A stretch of 64,000 nt of DNA from Clostridia bacterium (GCA_017556745.1 JAFYMF010000014.1:1-64000), one strand, 5' to 3'; shown: positions 34,017 through 43,906, numbered from the stretch's first letter. The notes: a model not told the origin generated them from the letters alone. A program made the numbers and translations.

Positions 34017-36449
34017 ATGAATAACAAAAATAATCAAACCTCAAACAGCATTAGAGAATCGATTGACAGTAAACTTAACAGATATTTCGGAGTATCTCTT
34101 GAAAGTGCAAGTAAAAACCAGGTATACCGAGCAATAGTCCTTACTGTTAAAGATATTTTAACTCAGAAGCGATCGGTAAAATCTCAAAAGAGAAACAGTG
34201 ACAAGAAAATATATTATTTATGCATGGAATTCCTTATTGGCAGATCTCTTAAAAATAATCTGTATAATCTTGGTCTGATAAAAGAATACAGCGAAGCTTT
34301 GTCTCAAACAGGCTATACAATTGACGACATTTTTTCGTGTGAACCGGATGCGGGTCTTGGAAACGGTGGCCTTGGCAGACTCGCGGCATGTTTTATGGAT
34401 TCAATGACCACAATGAATTACAGAGCATACGGCTTCTCTATATGTTATGAATACGGTCTTTTTCGTCAAAAGATAGTTGACGGAAGTCAGATAGAATTAC
34501 CGGATGAATGGATGAACGAGGGGGAAGTTTGGCTAATTCCAAGAACTGACAGAACATGCTCTGTAAAGCTCGGCGGAAACATAAAAGAAAGCTGGGAGAA
34601 CGGAAAACTGAATATATCTTACGAAAATTATGAGGAAATAAATGCAGTTCCTTACGATATGATGATATCGGGATATGAGACTGACAACGTAGGTATTCTT
34701 CGTCTTTGGAAAGCAAAAAGTCCGTCAAATTTCAACATGTCCCTCTTTTCTCAGGGAGAATATCTCAAAGCTGTAAAGGACTCTACCAACGCAGAAATAA
34801 TTTCCAAGGTACTTTACCCATCAGATAATCACACAGAGGGTAAGTTGCTTCGTCTCACTCAACAGTATTTTCTTGTATCAGCTTCTCTTCAAAGTATAAT
34901 AAATGATTATTTACGTGAGCATGGAACTCTCTCCGGAATTGAAGACCGTATTGTTATACACATTAACGATACACATCCTGCAATGTGTATTCCTGAGTTA
35001 ATGAGAATAATGCTTGATCAGTATTCATATTCATGGGAAAATGCATGGCGAGTTGTTTCAAAATGCGTAAGTTATACAAACCATACCGTGATGCCTGAAG
35101 CACTGGAGTGTTGGAATACGGATCTTTTTAAATTCAGACTTCCTCGCATTTATATGATAATAGAGGAACTGAACAAACGCCTTTGCGCAGATCTGTGGAA
35201 TATATATCCGGGAGACTGGGACAGAATATCCAGAATGTCAATTATATCAAACTCGGAAATAAGAATGGCTAATCTGTCTGTGTATGCAGCAAATAAGGTA
35301 AACGGAGTATCTGAACTTCACTCTGATATATTAAAAAAATCAGTTTTCAGAGATTATGCTAAAACATTACCGTATAAATTTCTTAACGTAACAAACGGAA
35401 TTGCCCACAGAAGATGGCTCTGTCAGGCTAATCCCGCACTCACAGAACTTCTTGATGAATGTATAGGTCCAGAATATAAAAAACAACCATCATTACTTGA
35501 AAATTTTAAAAAATTCAGCGAAGACAAATCAGTACTTGAAAGAATTGACTTGATAAAAAGTAACAACAAAAGATATTTTACCGAGTATTTATTAAACCGT
35601 GGTATAAACGACGTTAATTCAGAATCGATTTTTGACGTTCAGGTTAAGCGTATGCATGAATATAAACGACAGCTTCTGAATGTTCTTAAAATCATATCAT
35701 ACTGTAATGACATTGAAGAGGATCCCGGTGTTGATTTCCAACCTCAAACCTTTATTTTCGGTGGGAAAGCCGCACCGGGATATTATATGGCTAAGGAAAT
35801 AATCAGGCTAATATGTGCACTATCCGAATATACAGCTAAATCACCTGTGCTGAAAGAAAAACTCAGAGTTATTTACCTTGAAAACTACGATGTGTCCACC
35901 GCTGAAATTTTGATACCTGCATCTGATATATCAGAGCAAATATCTCTTGCAGGTAAGGAAGCCAGCGGTACGGGATGTATGAAATTCATGATTAACGGTG
36001 CCTTGACTGTAGGAACACTTGACGGTGCAAATGTAGAAATGATGGAAAAAGTCGGGGAAGAAAATATATATATTTTCGGACTCAGAGCTACCGAGGTTGA
36101 CGAGCTGTGGAAGAAAGGATATTCATCAATCGACTACTATAATAAAAGTATTCGTCTCAGGAAGGCAACCGACAGATTAAATAAAGGATTTGGTGGCATT
36201 GAGTTTGATAATATCGCAAGATATCTCACCTCAGGAAACAGCGGTATCGCAGATCCGTATATGTGCTTCGTAGATTTTGACTCATATGTCAGAACATGCG
36301 GCAGGGTAATAAAGGATTACGAAAACAAAGATATGTGGCTTAAGAAAAGTGTGCTGAATATTGCTGCCGCAGGATATTTTTCCTCTGACAGAAGTATTTT
36401 AGAATATGCCGAAAAAATATGGGGGATCACTCATACAAAAAAAGTATAA
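34017..36449 (+). CDS. glgP: Glycogen/starch phosphorylase
   Basis: An 810-residue GT35 phosphorylase that releases glucose-1-phosphate from glycogen. Motifs include YYLCMEFLIGRSLKNN, DAGLGNGGLGRLAACFMDS, IHINDTHPA, NHTVMPEALE, FDVQVKRMHEYKRQLLN, FGGKAAPGY and the pyridoxal-phosphate segment GTGCMKF with its Lys. The start ATG 34017 lies 8 bp after AGGAAAGG; a TTG at 33996 is less likely. Gap to glgA is 65 bp. The stop TAA overlaps the ATG of the next gene (TAATG), so breakdown by GlgP and the amylase are translated together. Confidence 0.95.
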   Translation: MNNKNNQTSNSIRESIDSKLNRYFGVSLESASKNQVYRAIVLTVKDILTQKRSVKSQKRNSDKKIYYLCMEFLIGRSLKNNLYNLGLIKEYSEALSQTGYTIDDIFSCEPDAGLGNGGLGRLAACFMDSMTTMNYRAYGFSICYEYGLFRQKIVDGSQIELPDEWMNEGEVWLIPRTDRTCSVKLGGNIKESWENGKLNISYENYEEINAVPYDMMISGYETDNVGILRLWKAKSPSNFNMSLFSQGEYLKAVKDSTNAEIISKVLYPSDNHTEGKLLRLTQQYFLVSASLQSIINDYLREHGTLSGIEDRIVIHINDTHPAMCIPELMRIMLDQYSYSWENAWRVVSKCVSYTNHTVMPEALECWNTDLFKFRLPRIYMIIEELNKRLCADLWNIYPGDWDRISRMSIISNSEIRMANLSVYAANKVNGVSELHSDILKKSVFRDYAKTLPYKFLNVTNGIAHRRWLCQANPALTELLDECIGPEYKKQPSLLENFKKFSEDKSVLERIDLIKSNNKRYFTEYLLNRGINDVNSESIFDVQVKRMHEYKRQLLNVLKIISYCNDIEEDPGVDFQPQTFIFGGKAAPGYYMAKEIIRLICALSEYTAKSPVLKEKLRVIYLENYDVSTAEILIPASDISEQISLAGKEASGTGCMKFMINGALTVGTLDGANVEMMEKVGEENIYIFGLRATEVDELWKKGYSSIDYYNKSIRLRKATDRLNKGFGGIEFDNIARYLTSGNSGIADPYMCFVDFDSYVRTCGRVIKDYENKDMWLKKSVLNIAAAGYFSSDRSILEYAEKIWGITHTKKV

Positions 36450-38371
36450 TGGAAAACAAAAATATTTACGAAGAAATATATAGCTTAAAAAACGGTAAAC
36501 GAGTACGTCTTAATTCTAATGCCATTTGTAACGATGAAAAAATTGTTTTTTGTATTCACATTCCAAGACAAAAAGCAACGGTTGAAGCTACAATGATCTT
36601 TATGGATGACAATAACACGGTATGTGAAGAGCATAAAATGATATGGTCTTCGCTCTCTCATGGATTTGATGTTTATGAAGTTATTCTTGATACCGGTAAA
36701 TACGGAAAAGGTATCTTCTGGCACGACTACAGACTGTTTTGCGGACAGAAAAATAGAACCATTAACGTTTATGATCCGGACGATTATTTAAGACAACTGC
36801 TGATATATTCAAAAAAATTTAAAACACCTGCGCCAATACACGGCACAATGTATCATATTTTTGTAGACAGATTTAACCGAAGCGGTAGATCTCCGATAAA
36901 GGAAAATGCTATTTTAAATGAAGACTGGAAAAACGGTGTACCCGAATATGCTGAATATCCCGGAGGTTATCTGAAGAACAATGTGTTTTTCGGAGGAGAC
37001 ATTTACGGTGTAACAGAAAAACTTGGGTATATAAGCTCTCTCGGTGTTAAATATATTTATCTCTCTCCCATATTTGACTCTCCATCTAATCATAAATACG
37101 ATACCGCGGATTATATGACAGTTGATGAGATGTTTGGTGGCGAAGTGGCATTGACAGAACTTATAGATAAGGCACATGAACATGGTATAGGTATCATTCT
37201 TGATGGTGTTTTTAACCATACCGGAGACGACAGTGTATATTTCAATAAATACGGCAATTACGGAACCGGCGGAGCATACAGATCAAAAAGATCCAAGTAT
37301 CACAGTTGGTATACCTTCAGAGATTATGATGGTAACAGAAATGATTATGAATGTTGGTGGAATATCGATATACTTCCAAGAGTAAACTGCGATTCAAACA
37401 GCTACAGAAGATTTATTTTATGTAAAAACGGAGTAATTGAAAAATGGTTTTCAATGGGGATAAGTGGTATTCGACTTGATGTTGCCGATGAGTTATCAGA
37501 CGATTTTCTGAAGAAACTCAGATACAAAGTAAAAAAAGAAAACCCGGATGCAATAATCATTGGTGAAGTGTGGGAGGATGCATCAAACAAAGTATCTTAC
37601 GACAAAAGACGAGAATATCTGCACGGATCATCTCTTGATTCAGTTATGAATTATCCACTAAGAGATGCCATAATTTCTTATATTAAGCACGGTAATCATT
37701 CTTACTTTGTCAGAACAGTAAACAGTATATACAAACACTATCCTAAAGAAAGTGCTGACTGTCTGATGAATATTCTTGGAACTCATGATACTGCTCGTAT
37801 TATAACAGCACTTGCAGATAATGACGGACACGATTTATCAAATGCCGAAAAAGCCCAGAAAAGGCTAACAGATACCAAAAGGGAATACGGTATCAAACTG
37901 TTAAAGTTAGCATATCTGACCTTGGTTTTCTTTCCGGGAATTCCTTGTGTTTTTTACGGAGATGAAATTGGCACAGAAGGGTATTCGGACCCTTTCTGTC
38001 GTAAAACATTTGATTGGGAACAAACAAATCCTGACGATGGGGATGGATCAACCCTGGCTCTTCTGGATTTTTACCGTGAAATCGGTAAAATAAGAAAACA
38101 AGAGACTCTACTGTTCTCAGGTTATGTTAAAATACTTTTATGTAACTCTTCCTTCGTGGTAATAATGCGTTATGATGATAAAGGCAGTGCAATAATAGCA
38201 ATTATAAACCGTGATCTGTCAGACAAAAAATTATACACCGACTGTGAACTTACAAATATAATGTCCGGTATTACAGAGAGGGATCCTATAATCCCTTCTC
38301 TCTGTGGAAAATATTTCAGAGTAAACAAAGCCGACGTCGGACCTGAAAATTTTGTCTTTGAAGTCATATAA
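36449..38371 (+). CDS. GH13 alpha-amylase family enzyme (neopullulanase/amylopullulanase-like)
   Basis: A 640-residue intracellular glycoside hydrolase. Residues 1-125 form an N-terminal beta-domain (FCIHIPRQKATVEATMIF) of the CBM34/early-set kind. The barrel has DGVFNHTGDDS (region I), GIRLDVADEL (nucleophile Asp), GEVWEDA (acid Glu) and LGTHDTARI (region IV), and the start MYHIFVDRFNRSG typical of pullulanase-like GH13 members. No signal peptide, so it acts on glycogen or imported maltodextrins. It starts at the ATG overlapping the glgP stop. Exact linkage preference (alpha-1,4 or 1,6) is open. Last gene of the glycogen operon; a terminator follows at once. Confidence 0.92.
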   Translation: MENKNIYEEIYSLKNGKRVRLNSNAICNDEKIVFCIHIPRQKATVEATMIFMDDNNTVCEEHKMIWSSLSHGFDVYEVILDTGKYGKGIFWHDYRLFCGQKNRTINVYDPDDYLRQLLIYSKKFKTPAPIHGTMYHIFVDRFNRSGRSPIKENAILNEDWKNGVPEYAEYPGGYLKNNVFFGGDIYGVTEKLGYISSLGVKYIYLSPIFDSPSNHKYDTADYMTVDEMFGGEVALTELIDKAHEHGIGIILDGVFNHTGDDSVYFNKYGNYGTGGAYRSKRSKYHSWYTFRDYDGNRNDYECWWNIDILPRVNCDSNSYRRFILCKNGVIEKWFSMGISGIRLDVADELSDDFLKKLRYKVKKENPDAIIIGEVWEDASNKVSYDKRREYLHGSSLDSVMNYPLRDAIISYIKHGNHSYFVRTVNSIYKHYPKESADCLMNILGTHDTARIITALADNDGHDLSNAEKAQKRLTDTKREYGIKLLKLAYLTLVFFPGIPCVFYGDEIGTEGYSDPFCRKTFDWEQTNPDDGDGSTLALLDFYREIGKIRKQETLLFSGYVKILLCNSSFVVIMRYDDKGSAIIAIINRDLSDKKLYTDCELTNIMSGITERDPIIPSLCGKYFRVNKADVGPENFVFEVI

Positions 38372-38416
38372 AACAAAAAGCATGTACAATTTTCGGTTGT
38401 ATATGCTTTTTGTTTT
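38370..38416 (+). terminator. Terminator of the glycogen operon
   Basis: A 20-bp stem (AAAACAAAAAGCATGTACAA / TTGTATATGCTTTTTGTTTT, one G-U pair) with a 7-base loop overlaps the last stop codon of the operon and ends in a T-rich run. Confidence 0.85.
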
Positions 38417-38493
38417 ATAATGTTCAAATGCATGTAACAAATTTGTAGTATTATGTATTATGTATACATTTATTTACAGGTCAGGTAATTAAT

Positions 38494-39270
38494 GTGATAG
38501 ATCAGAAAATCTTCGCGCAAATTTGCGATGATACCATACATAACCCCAAATGTATAACCAATATCGGTACTTATAACGAAAAGATTATGCATTTGATTCT
38601 GAAAAAGTATATTGATCCCGACGAAAGTCATCACGAAAAGAAATGTTGTGGTTTTTTCGCCGATATTCTTGATGGCAACAATATCACAGAAATACAAACA
38701 GGCAGCCTTTCTCCGTTAAAAAAGAAATTACTGAAGTTGTCTGATCTCGGGTACAATATAAACGTTGTACATCCAATTTACAGAAAAAAATGGATATCCT
38801 GGCTTGACACAAACAGCGGTGAGATTACGCGAAAACGTCTTTCACCGAAAAAAGGGAGCAAGTATCATTTTCTTGCTGAGCTTGTCTATGTTCTTCCACT
38901 CCTCAAGGTGGGTAATATTAAATTCACCGTGCTTTTTCTTGAAGTAGAAGAATATCGTAATCTCAACGGGTGGGACAGCACAAAAAAGAAGGGATCAACA
39001 AAGAACGTTTCTATACCTATCAGCCTTCTTGATGAGATGTGCATTTCATCTGCCGAGGACTATCACTTTCTTATACCGAAAGAACTTAATGAAACCTTTT
39101 CAACCGCTGAGTTTGCAAAGGCTGCAGGACTTACGAAACGCCGTGCATACGCAGCCATAAGAGTTCTTAAAGAGGTCATGGCGATAGAACCAAATCATAC
39201 GCTAAAAAGAGAGATCTATTACAAGAAGACATTTGTTAGTCAATCATCTGACACCTCAAAAGGAGAATAG
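38494..39270 (+). CDS. Putative PD-(D/E)xK-like nuclease-fold protein with C-terminal winged helix
   Basis: A 258-residue protein not assigned to a named family by me. The N-terminal half has FFADILDGNNITEIQTGSLS (about residues 52-70), i.e. Asp...Glu-x-Gln after a beta hairpin, then KKKLLKLSDLGYNINVVHPI; this is the layout of many restriction-endonuclease-like folds, with Gln in place of the usual Lys. The last 70 residues (FSTAEFAKAAGLTKRRAYAAIRVLKEV) are a winged helix-turn-helix. The start is GTG 38494 (weak site); no better ATG is in frame. It sits 1 bp before the M16 protease pair and is probably co-transcribed. DNA binding is likely, cleavage only possible. Confidence 0.6.
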   Translation: MIDQKIFAQICDDTIHNPKCITNIGTYNEKIMHLILKKYIDPDESHHEKKCCGFFADILDGNNITEIQTGSLSPLKKKLLKLSDLGYNINVVHPIYRKKWISWLDTNSGEITRKRLSPKKGSKYHFLAELVYVLPLLKVGNIKFTVLFLEVEEYRNLNGWDSTKKKGSTKNVSIPISLLDEMCISSAEDYHFLIPKELNETFSTAEFAKAAGLTKRRAYAAIRVLKEVMAIEPNHTLKREIYYKKTFVSQSSDTSKGE

Positions 39271-39271
39271 A

Positions 39272-40549
39272 ATGAAACCTATAAAATTTACAATTGCAGA
39301 CGGTATCACACTTAACGTGATCTCAACAAGAAAATTCAAGACTGCACAGCTTGCAATTAATTTTCTTGTTCCGCTCAGACGTGAGACAGCCGCTAAGAAC
39401 TCACTGCTATCCGCAGTCCTTCTTCGCGGTACAGCGAAAAATCCAACTATTGCGGATATAAGCCGTAAGCTACAGTCTCTTTACGCGGCATCTATTGCTC
39501 AAACAAACTATAAACGCGGAGAAGTGCAGGTATTTGGTCTATATTCGAATTTCATTGACAGTAAATATTCTCTCGACGGATGTGATATCCTCGGTGGTAC
39601 TCTCGGAATGATGGCCGAGATGCTTTTTGACCCATATATTATTGACGGCGCTTTTTGCGAGGAGTACGTTGAAGGTGAGAAGTCCAATCTTATTGATAAA
39701 ATCAACGGAAGAATCAACAATAAAAACAGCTATGCGCTTACTCGCTGTCACGAAGAAATGTGTCGCGATGAAGCATTTGGTCTCGATATTCTCGGAAGCG
39801 AAGAAACCGTAAAAGAAATCACTCATCTTTCGCTCTATGAACATCATAAAGAAATCATTGAAAAAGCAAGAATCGATGTTTTTTACGTTGGTGCCGAGTC
39901 TCCTGAAGTTATCCTTGACAAGGTGAAAGATATGTTCAGCGGAATAAATGGAAGGGTGCCGGAACCTCTTTCCACTAATGTAAAGAGGTCTTCAGATTCG
40001 GTACGAGAAATAGTTGAATATGATTCTGTCGAACAGACCAAGCTAAGCATAGGTTTCAGAACAGGTACCGTACTCTCTGATAGTGACTATTATAAGTTCT
40101 CGGTATTTTCCGAGGTATATGGCAGCGGAACCACCTCAAAGCTCTTTATGAATGTCAGAGAAAAGCTCAGTCTCTGTTACTACTGTCAGGCCGTTCCTGA
40201 AGCACAGAAGGGTATTATGGTGGTAATAAGCGGCATTGAAGCTGAGAAGTATGATGCCGCTAGGGAAGAGATCCTTCATCAGCTTGATGAGGTCAAAAAC
40301 GGAAATATAACCGACGATGAATTTGATGGTGCGATAGAATCCCTTTGCGGTGATTATATGCGTATATACGACAGTCCGGATATGCTCGAAGCATGGTATA
40401 TCGGCAGATCTCTTGCCGGTAGGTGCGATTCTCCCGAAGATGCCGCAAGAATGATCAAAACTGTAACAAAAGAAGATATATCAGAAATGGCAAAGAAACT
40501 CACCCTTGATACCATCTACACTCTCAAACCAAACGAGGAGGATAAATAA
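39272..40549 (+). CDS. M16 family peptidase-like protein (YfmF type, non-catalytic partner)
   Basis: A 425-residue member of the M16 (insulinase/MPP) fold. It lacks the HxxEH zinc motif; the corresponding helix reads AAKNSLLSAVLLRGT. The second half has SIGFRTGTVLSDSDYYKFSVFSEVYGSG and SKLFMNVREKLSLCYYC, typical of the YfmF partner. In Firmicutes this protein pairs with the catalytic YfmH, and the two are linked by annotation to elongation factor P modification and by others to sporulation proteolysis. ATG 39272 follows AGGAG, 1 bp after the preceding stop; its own stop overlaps the next ATG. Confidence 0.88.
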   Translation: MKPIKFTIADGITLNVISTRKFKTAQLAINFLVPLRRETAAKNSLLSAVLLRGTAKNPTIADISRKLQSLYAASIAQTNYKRGEVQVFGLYSNFIDSKYSLDGCDILGGTLGMMAEMLFDPYIIDGAFCEEYVEGEKSNLIDKINGRINNKNSYALTRCHEEMCRDEAFGLDILGSEETVKEITHLSLYEHHKEIIEKARIDVFYVGAESPEVILDKVKDMFSGINGRVPEPLSTNVKRSSDSVREIVEYDSVEQTKLSIGFRTGTVLSDSDYYKFSVFSEVYGSGTTSKLFMNVREKLSLCYYCQAVPEAQKGIMVVISGIEAEKYDAAREEILHQLDEVKNGNITDDEFDGAIESLCGDYMRIYDSPDMLEAWYIGRSLAGRCDSPEDAARMIKTVTKEDISEMAKKLTLDTIYTLKPNEEDK

Positions 40550-41838
40550 TGACCGAAACAAGAAAAATAGAAAGTGCTCTTCTCGACGAATCATATTATG
40601 TTTGTACCCACAAAAGTGGTCTTGAGGTATACGTATATCCAAAAGAAATGACTTCTTCATACGCTATCTTTGCAACCAAGTACGGTTCTGTTGATAACAG
40701 ATTCAAGCTTGAGGGAGACAGTGATTTTACCGAAGTACCCGACGGTATTGCTCACTTTCTTGAGCACAAGCTTTTTGAAACAGAAGAAGGAGAAGATACC
40801 TTCCAGCGTTATGCAAGGACCGGTGCCTCTGCTAACGCATACACCTCATTTAATCAAACAGCCTACCTCTTCTCCTGTACCGATAATTTTTATGCATCCC
40901 TTGAAATACTGCTTGATTTTGTTACCAAGCCATATTTCACAGATGAAAATGTAAAAAAAGAGCAGGGTATTATCGCTCAGGAAATTAAGATGTATGACGA
41001 TAACCCGGGGACAAATTTGTTCTACGGTCTTATGGGGGCTCTTTATGAAAAGAACAAGATACGCACCAATATTGCAGGAACAGTAGAATCTATTTCCCAC
41101 ATCACTCCCGAAATACTCTATAAGTGTTATAACACATTTTATAGCCCCTCAAACATGATTCTCTCGGTATGCGGAAACGTTGACGTTGAGAGAACAATGG
41201 AGCTTGTAGATAAATATATCAAAACAAGCGAGATCAAAAAGATAATCCGAGATTATCCAACCGAAAGTCCATCAGTATTTTGCCCTCGTTTCGAGAAAAC
41301 ATTTTCTGTTGCGAAGCCCCTTTTTGAGATAGGTATAAAAGATACCGAAATATCTCTTGATCCCAGAGAAAGAGCAAAAAAGAACCTCGCGGTTGATATA
41401 CTCAACGATATGCTCTTCGGTAAATCAGGAAAGCTATTTAATGATTTGTACGGAGAAGGTTTGATATCAAGAGGGCTTGGAGCTTCTTTTGAACACAATC
41501 TTTCTTTCTCATTTAATGCTATTTCAAGTGAATCATCTGATCCCGAAGCCGTTTTCGGAAGATTTTGTGACCACTGCGAGGAAGTAAAGAAAAACGGTTT
41601 TTCAAAAGAGGATTTTGAACGTATAAAGAAAGTTATTTACGCTGATATCGTTAAATCCTTTGATTCCACCGAAGAGATAGCCACCAATATAGTTTGGCAG
41701 AGATTTAACGATTGCGGAATATTTGACAGTGTAGACATCATCCCCACTATTGATTATGATTACACAAAGGATGTGTTCGACAAGCTTTTTGTCCCGTCGT
41801 CATACGCTCTTTCAATTATCAGAAACCCGGAGGAATAA
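40549..41838 (+). CDS. M16 family zinc peptidase (YfmH type)
   Basis: A 429-residue M16 peptidase with the inverted zinc motif HFLEH (about residues 69-73, GIAHFLEHKLFE) and the downstream Glu helix (KKEQGIIAQEIKMYDDNPG). It is the catalytic partner of the preceding gene; the ATG overlaps that gene's TAA (TAATG). Members probably degrade small peptides in the cytoplasm as a heterodimeric shell. The exact role is unsettled. Confidence 0.92.
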   Translation: MTETRKIESALLDESYYVCTHKSGLEVYVYPKEMTSSYAIFATKYGSVDNRFKLEGDSDFTEVPDGIAHFLEHKLFETEEGEDTFQRYARTGASANAYTSFNQTAYLFSCTDNFYASLEILLDFVTKPYFTDENVKKEQGIIAQEIKMYDDNPGTNLFYGLMGALYEKNKIRTNIAGTVESISHITPEILYKCYNTFYSPSNMILSVCGNVDVERTMELVDKYIKTSEIKKIIRDYPTESPSVFCPRFEKTFSVAKPLFEIGIKDTEISLDPRERAKKNLAVDILNDMLFGKSGKLFNDLYGEGLISRGLGASFEHNLSFSFNAISSESSDPEAVFGRFCDHCEEVKKNGFSKEDFERIKKVIYADIVKSFDSTEEIATNIVWQRFNDCGIFDSVDIIPTIDYDYTKDVFDKLFVPSSYALSIIRNPEE

Positions 41839-41840
41839 AG

Positions 41841-42800
41841 ATGAATACCATATATTTTCCCGGGCTTGGAATAGGCCCATTTACAGTAAATGAAATCGCA
41901 TTCAAACTTCCTTTTCTTAAAGACCACCGTGGAATTGCCTGGTATGGTATAATCATTACCTTGGGTATTATCCTTGCTGTAACTTATGTTATGATGCATT
42001 CGAAGAGAGAAGGAATCAAGAACGACGATGTACTTGATCTTGCCATCTTCCTCATTCCAGGAGCAGTTATCGGCGCACGCCTTTATTATGTTATCTTCTA
42101 TGGCGGATATAATACTTTCCTTGATATAATTGCTTTTTGGAACGGAGGCCTCGCTATATATGGCGGCATAATCGCCGGTGCGCTTATAGTTGTTGCTGTT
42201 TCGCTTTTCAAGAAGATCAAACCTCTTAAAATGCTTGATCTTATCGCCCCCGCTCTGCTTATAGGACAGGCTATCGGTCGTTGGGGTAACTTTGTTAATG
42301 CAGAAGCATTTGGAAGAGAGACCGACGTTTTGTGGAGAATGGGCATACTTACCGACGGCATGACAAAAATGAAGTATTATCACCCCACATTCCTCTACGA
42401 ATCTCTCTGGAATGTTTTAGGACTTGTTATACTTATCCTCCTCTACAGAAAAAAGAAGTACGACGGTCAGATATTGTTCGGGTATATTGCTTGGTACGGC
42501 TTCGGAAGAATGTTAATCGAGGGGCTCCGTACTGACAGTCTCTACTGGGGAACAATAAGAATTTCTCAGCTAATCGGTTTTGTCTCATTTGTTGTAGGTA
42601 CAATTCTATTTATAGCATTTTTAATCATCTCAAAGAAAAAGAGACTTATTGCCGAGTCTTATGAATTGCAGTACTCTAATGAAGAAAAGATTATATCGGT
42701 TGAAGAAGATAACGATATTGATATTTCTACAAATAATTCTGTTACAGACAGCGAAATATGCGACGAAGAAAAAGGAGAAGAAAATGGCAAAAATAATTGA
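41841..42800 (+). CDS. lgt: Prolipoprotein diacylglyceryl transferase
   Basis: A 319-residue polytopic membrane enzyme that moves diacylglycerol from phosphatidylglycerol to the lipobox Cys of prolipoproteins. It shows the family signatures RGIAWYGIIITLGI, GARLYYVIFY, WNGGLAIYGGIIAG, GRWGNFVNAEAFG (Lgt signature Arg and Asn) and HPTFLYESLWN. The C-terminus has an extra cytoplasmic acidic tail (EEDNDIDISTNN...) beyond the usual 260-280 residues. The four beta-helix proteins and the FKBP protein in this window are likely substrates. It overlaps folD by 17 bp. Confidence 0.95.
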   Translation: MNTIYFPGLGIGPFTVNEIAFKLPFLKDHRGIAWYGIIITLGIILAVTYVMMHSKREGIKNDDVLDLAIFLIPGAVIGARLYYVIFYGGYNTFLDIIAFWNGGLAIYGGIIAGALIVVAVSLFKKIKPLKMLDLIAPALLIGQAIGRWGNFVNAEAFGRETDVLWRMGILTDGMTKMKYYHPTFLYESLWNVLGLVILILLYRKKKYDGQILFGYIAWYGFGRMLIEGLRTDSLYWGTIRISQLIGFVSFVVGTILFIAFLIISKKKRLIAESYELQYSNEEKIISVEEDNDIDISTNNSVTDSEICDEEKGEENGKNN

Positions 42801-43641
42801 CGGAAAACTTGTATCAACAGAAGAAAGAAAAAAGATTGCTTGTGAAGTTGATAAACTCAAAAAAGACGGATATACCCCCGGACTCGCAGTCATCATTGTA
42901 GGGGAAGATCCCGCATCAAAGGTATACGTAAGAAACAAAAGCAAAGCATGTGACGAAGTGGGTATGTATTCAGAGGTCTATGCTCTCCCGGAAAACACCA
43001 CAGAAGATGAGCTTCTTGATCTCGTTCACAGACTTAATACAGATGATAAAATTAACGGTATTCTTGTACAGCTTCCGCTTCCCAAGCATCTCTCTGATGA
43101 AAAGATAATTGCAGAGATCTCGCCCGAAAAAGATGTAGATGCATTCCACACAATAAACGTAGGTAAAATAATGCTTGGTGACTACGATTTTCTTCCTTGT
43201 ACTCCGGCCGGTGTTATGGTGCTCCTCGAGCATTACGGTATTAACGTAAGCGGAAAAGAATGCGTAGTTGTCGGTAGAAGCAACATAGTAGGTAAGCCTC
43301 AGGCAATGCTTCTCCTTCACGCAAACGGTACTGTCACTGTTTGTCATTCCCGCACAAAGGATCTTGCTGAAGTTACCCGCAGAGCCGATATACTTGTGGT
43401 TGCTATTGGTAAAGCAGATTTTATCACCGGCGATATGGTCAAAGAGGGCGCAGTTGTAATTGACGTTGGTATGAACAGACGTGAAGACGGCAAACTTACC
43501 GGTGACGTTGACTTTGAAACCGTTGAACCTAAAGCATCGTACATCACCCCTGTACCCGGTGGTGTTGGTCCTATGACTATTACAATGCTTATGAAGAATA
43601 CACTTACAGCCGCCAAAAGAGCAAAGAATAAGCAATGCTGA
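42784..43641 (+). CDS. folD: Bifunctional methylenetetrahydrofolate dehydrogenase/cyclohydrolase
   Basis: A 285-residue cytoplasmic enzyme that interconverts 5,10-methylene- and 10-formyl-tetrahydrofolate with NADP. Motifs: PGLAVIIVGEDPASKVYVRNK (the catalytic Lys region YVRNKxKA), LVQLPLPKHL, PCTPAGVMVLL, VVGRSNIVGKP and PVPGGVGPMT. The ATG at 42784 is chosen because AAAGGAGAAG lies just before it inside lgt; upstream in-frame ATGs would give a 45-residue hydrophobic tail alien to the family. A terminator follows 76 bp later. Confidence 0.95.
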   Translation: MAKIIDGKLVSTEERKKIACEVDKLKKDGYTPGLAVIIVGEDPASKVYVRNKSKACDEVGMYSEVYALPENTTEDELLDLVHRLNTDDKINGILVQLPLPKHLSDEKIIAEISPEKDVDAFHTINVGKIMLGDYDFLPCTPAGVMVLLEHYGINVSGKECVVVGRSNIVGKPQAMLLLHANGTVTVCHSRTKDLAEVTRRADILVVAIGKADFITGDMVKEGAVVIDVGMNRREDGKLTGDVDFETVEPKASYITPVPGGVGPMTITMLMKNTLTAAKRAKNKQC

Positions 43642-43717
43642 TTATCGCAGAATAATGTGTTGATTTTGTAATTATGACAATACGATTATTTTTACCTAGA
43701 CAAAATTAATAGCACAT

Positions 43718-43754
43718 AAAAAACAAGCCGTCAAAAACTGACGGCTTGTTTTTT
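43718..43754 (+). terminator. Terminator after folD
   Basis: A perfect 16-bp stem (AAAAAACAAGCCGTCA / TGACGGCTTGTTTTTT) with a 5-base AAAAC loop. It ends the cluster that began with the nuclease-like gene at 38494. Confidence 0.9.
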
Positions 43755-43848
43755 AACAATAAAATATAACAAAATTAATTTAAAACAAATATTTGTATAA
43801 TTGACTCACATAAGGTCGTTTTAGAACAATCAATTTTATCGAAATCTA

Positions 43849-43877
43849 TTGCCAAAAAATCATTTTTGAGATATAAT
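43849..43877 (+). promoter_or_regulatory. sigma-A type promoter of the second housekeeping run
   Basis: TTGCCA (43849-43854), 17 bp, TATAAT (43872-43877), about 30 bp before the ATG at 43907, which has AAAGGAA as binding site. Probably drives the genes up to the terminator at 53482. Confidence 0.7.
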
Positions 43878-43906
43878 ATATTATATATGGCCTAAAGGAA
43901 CTTGCT

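Noticed and set aside
41760..42383. 207-codon minus-strand frame over the M16/lgt junction
   Set aside because: It crosses two conserved genes in antisense and has no family features or start site.
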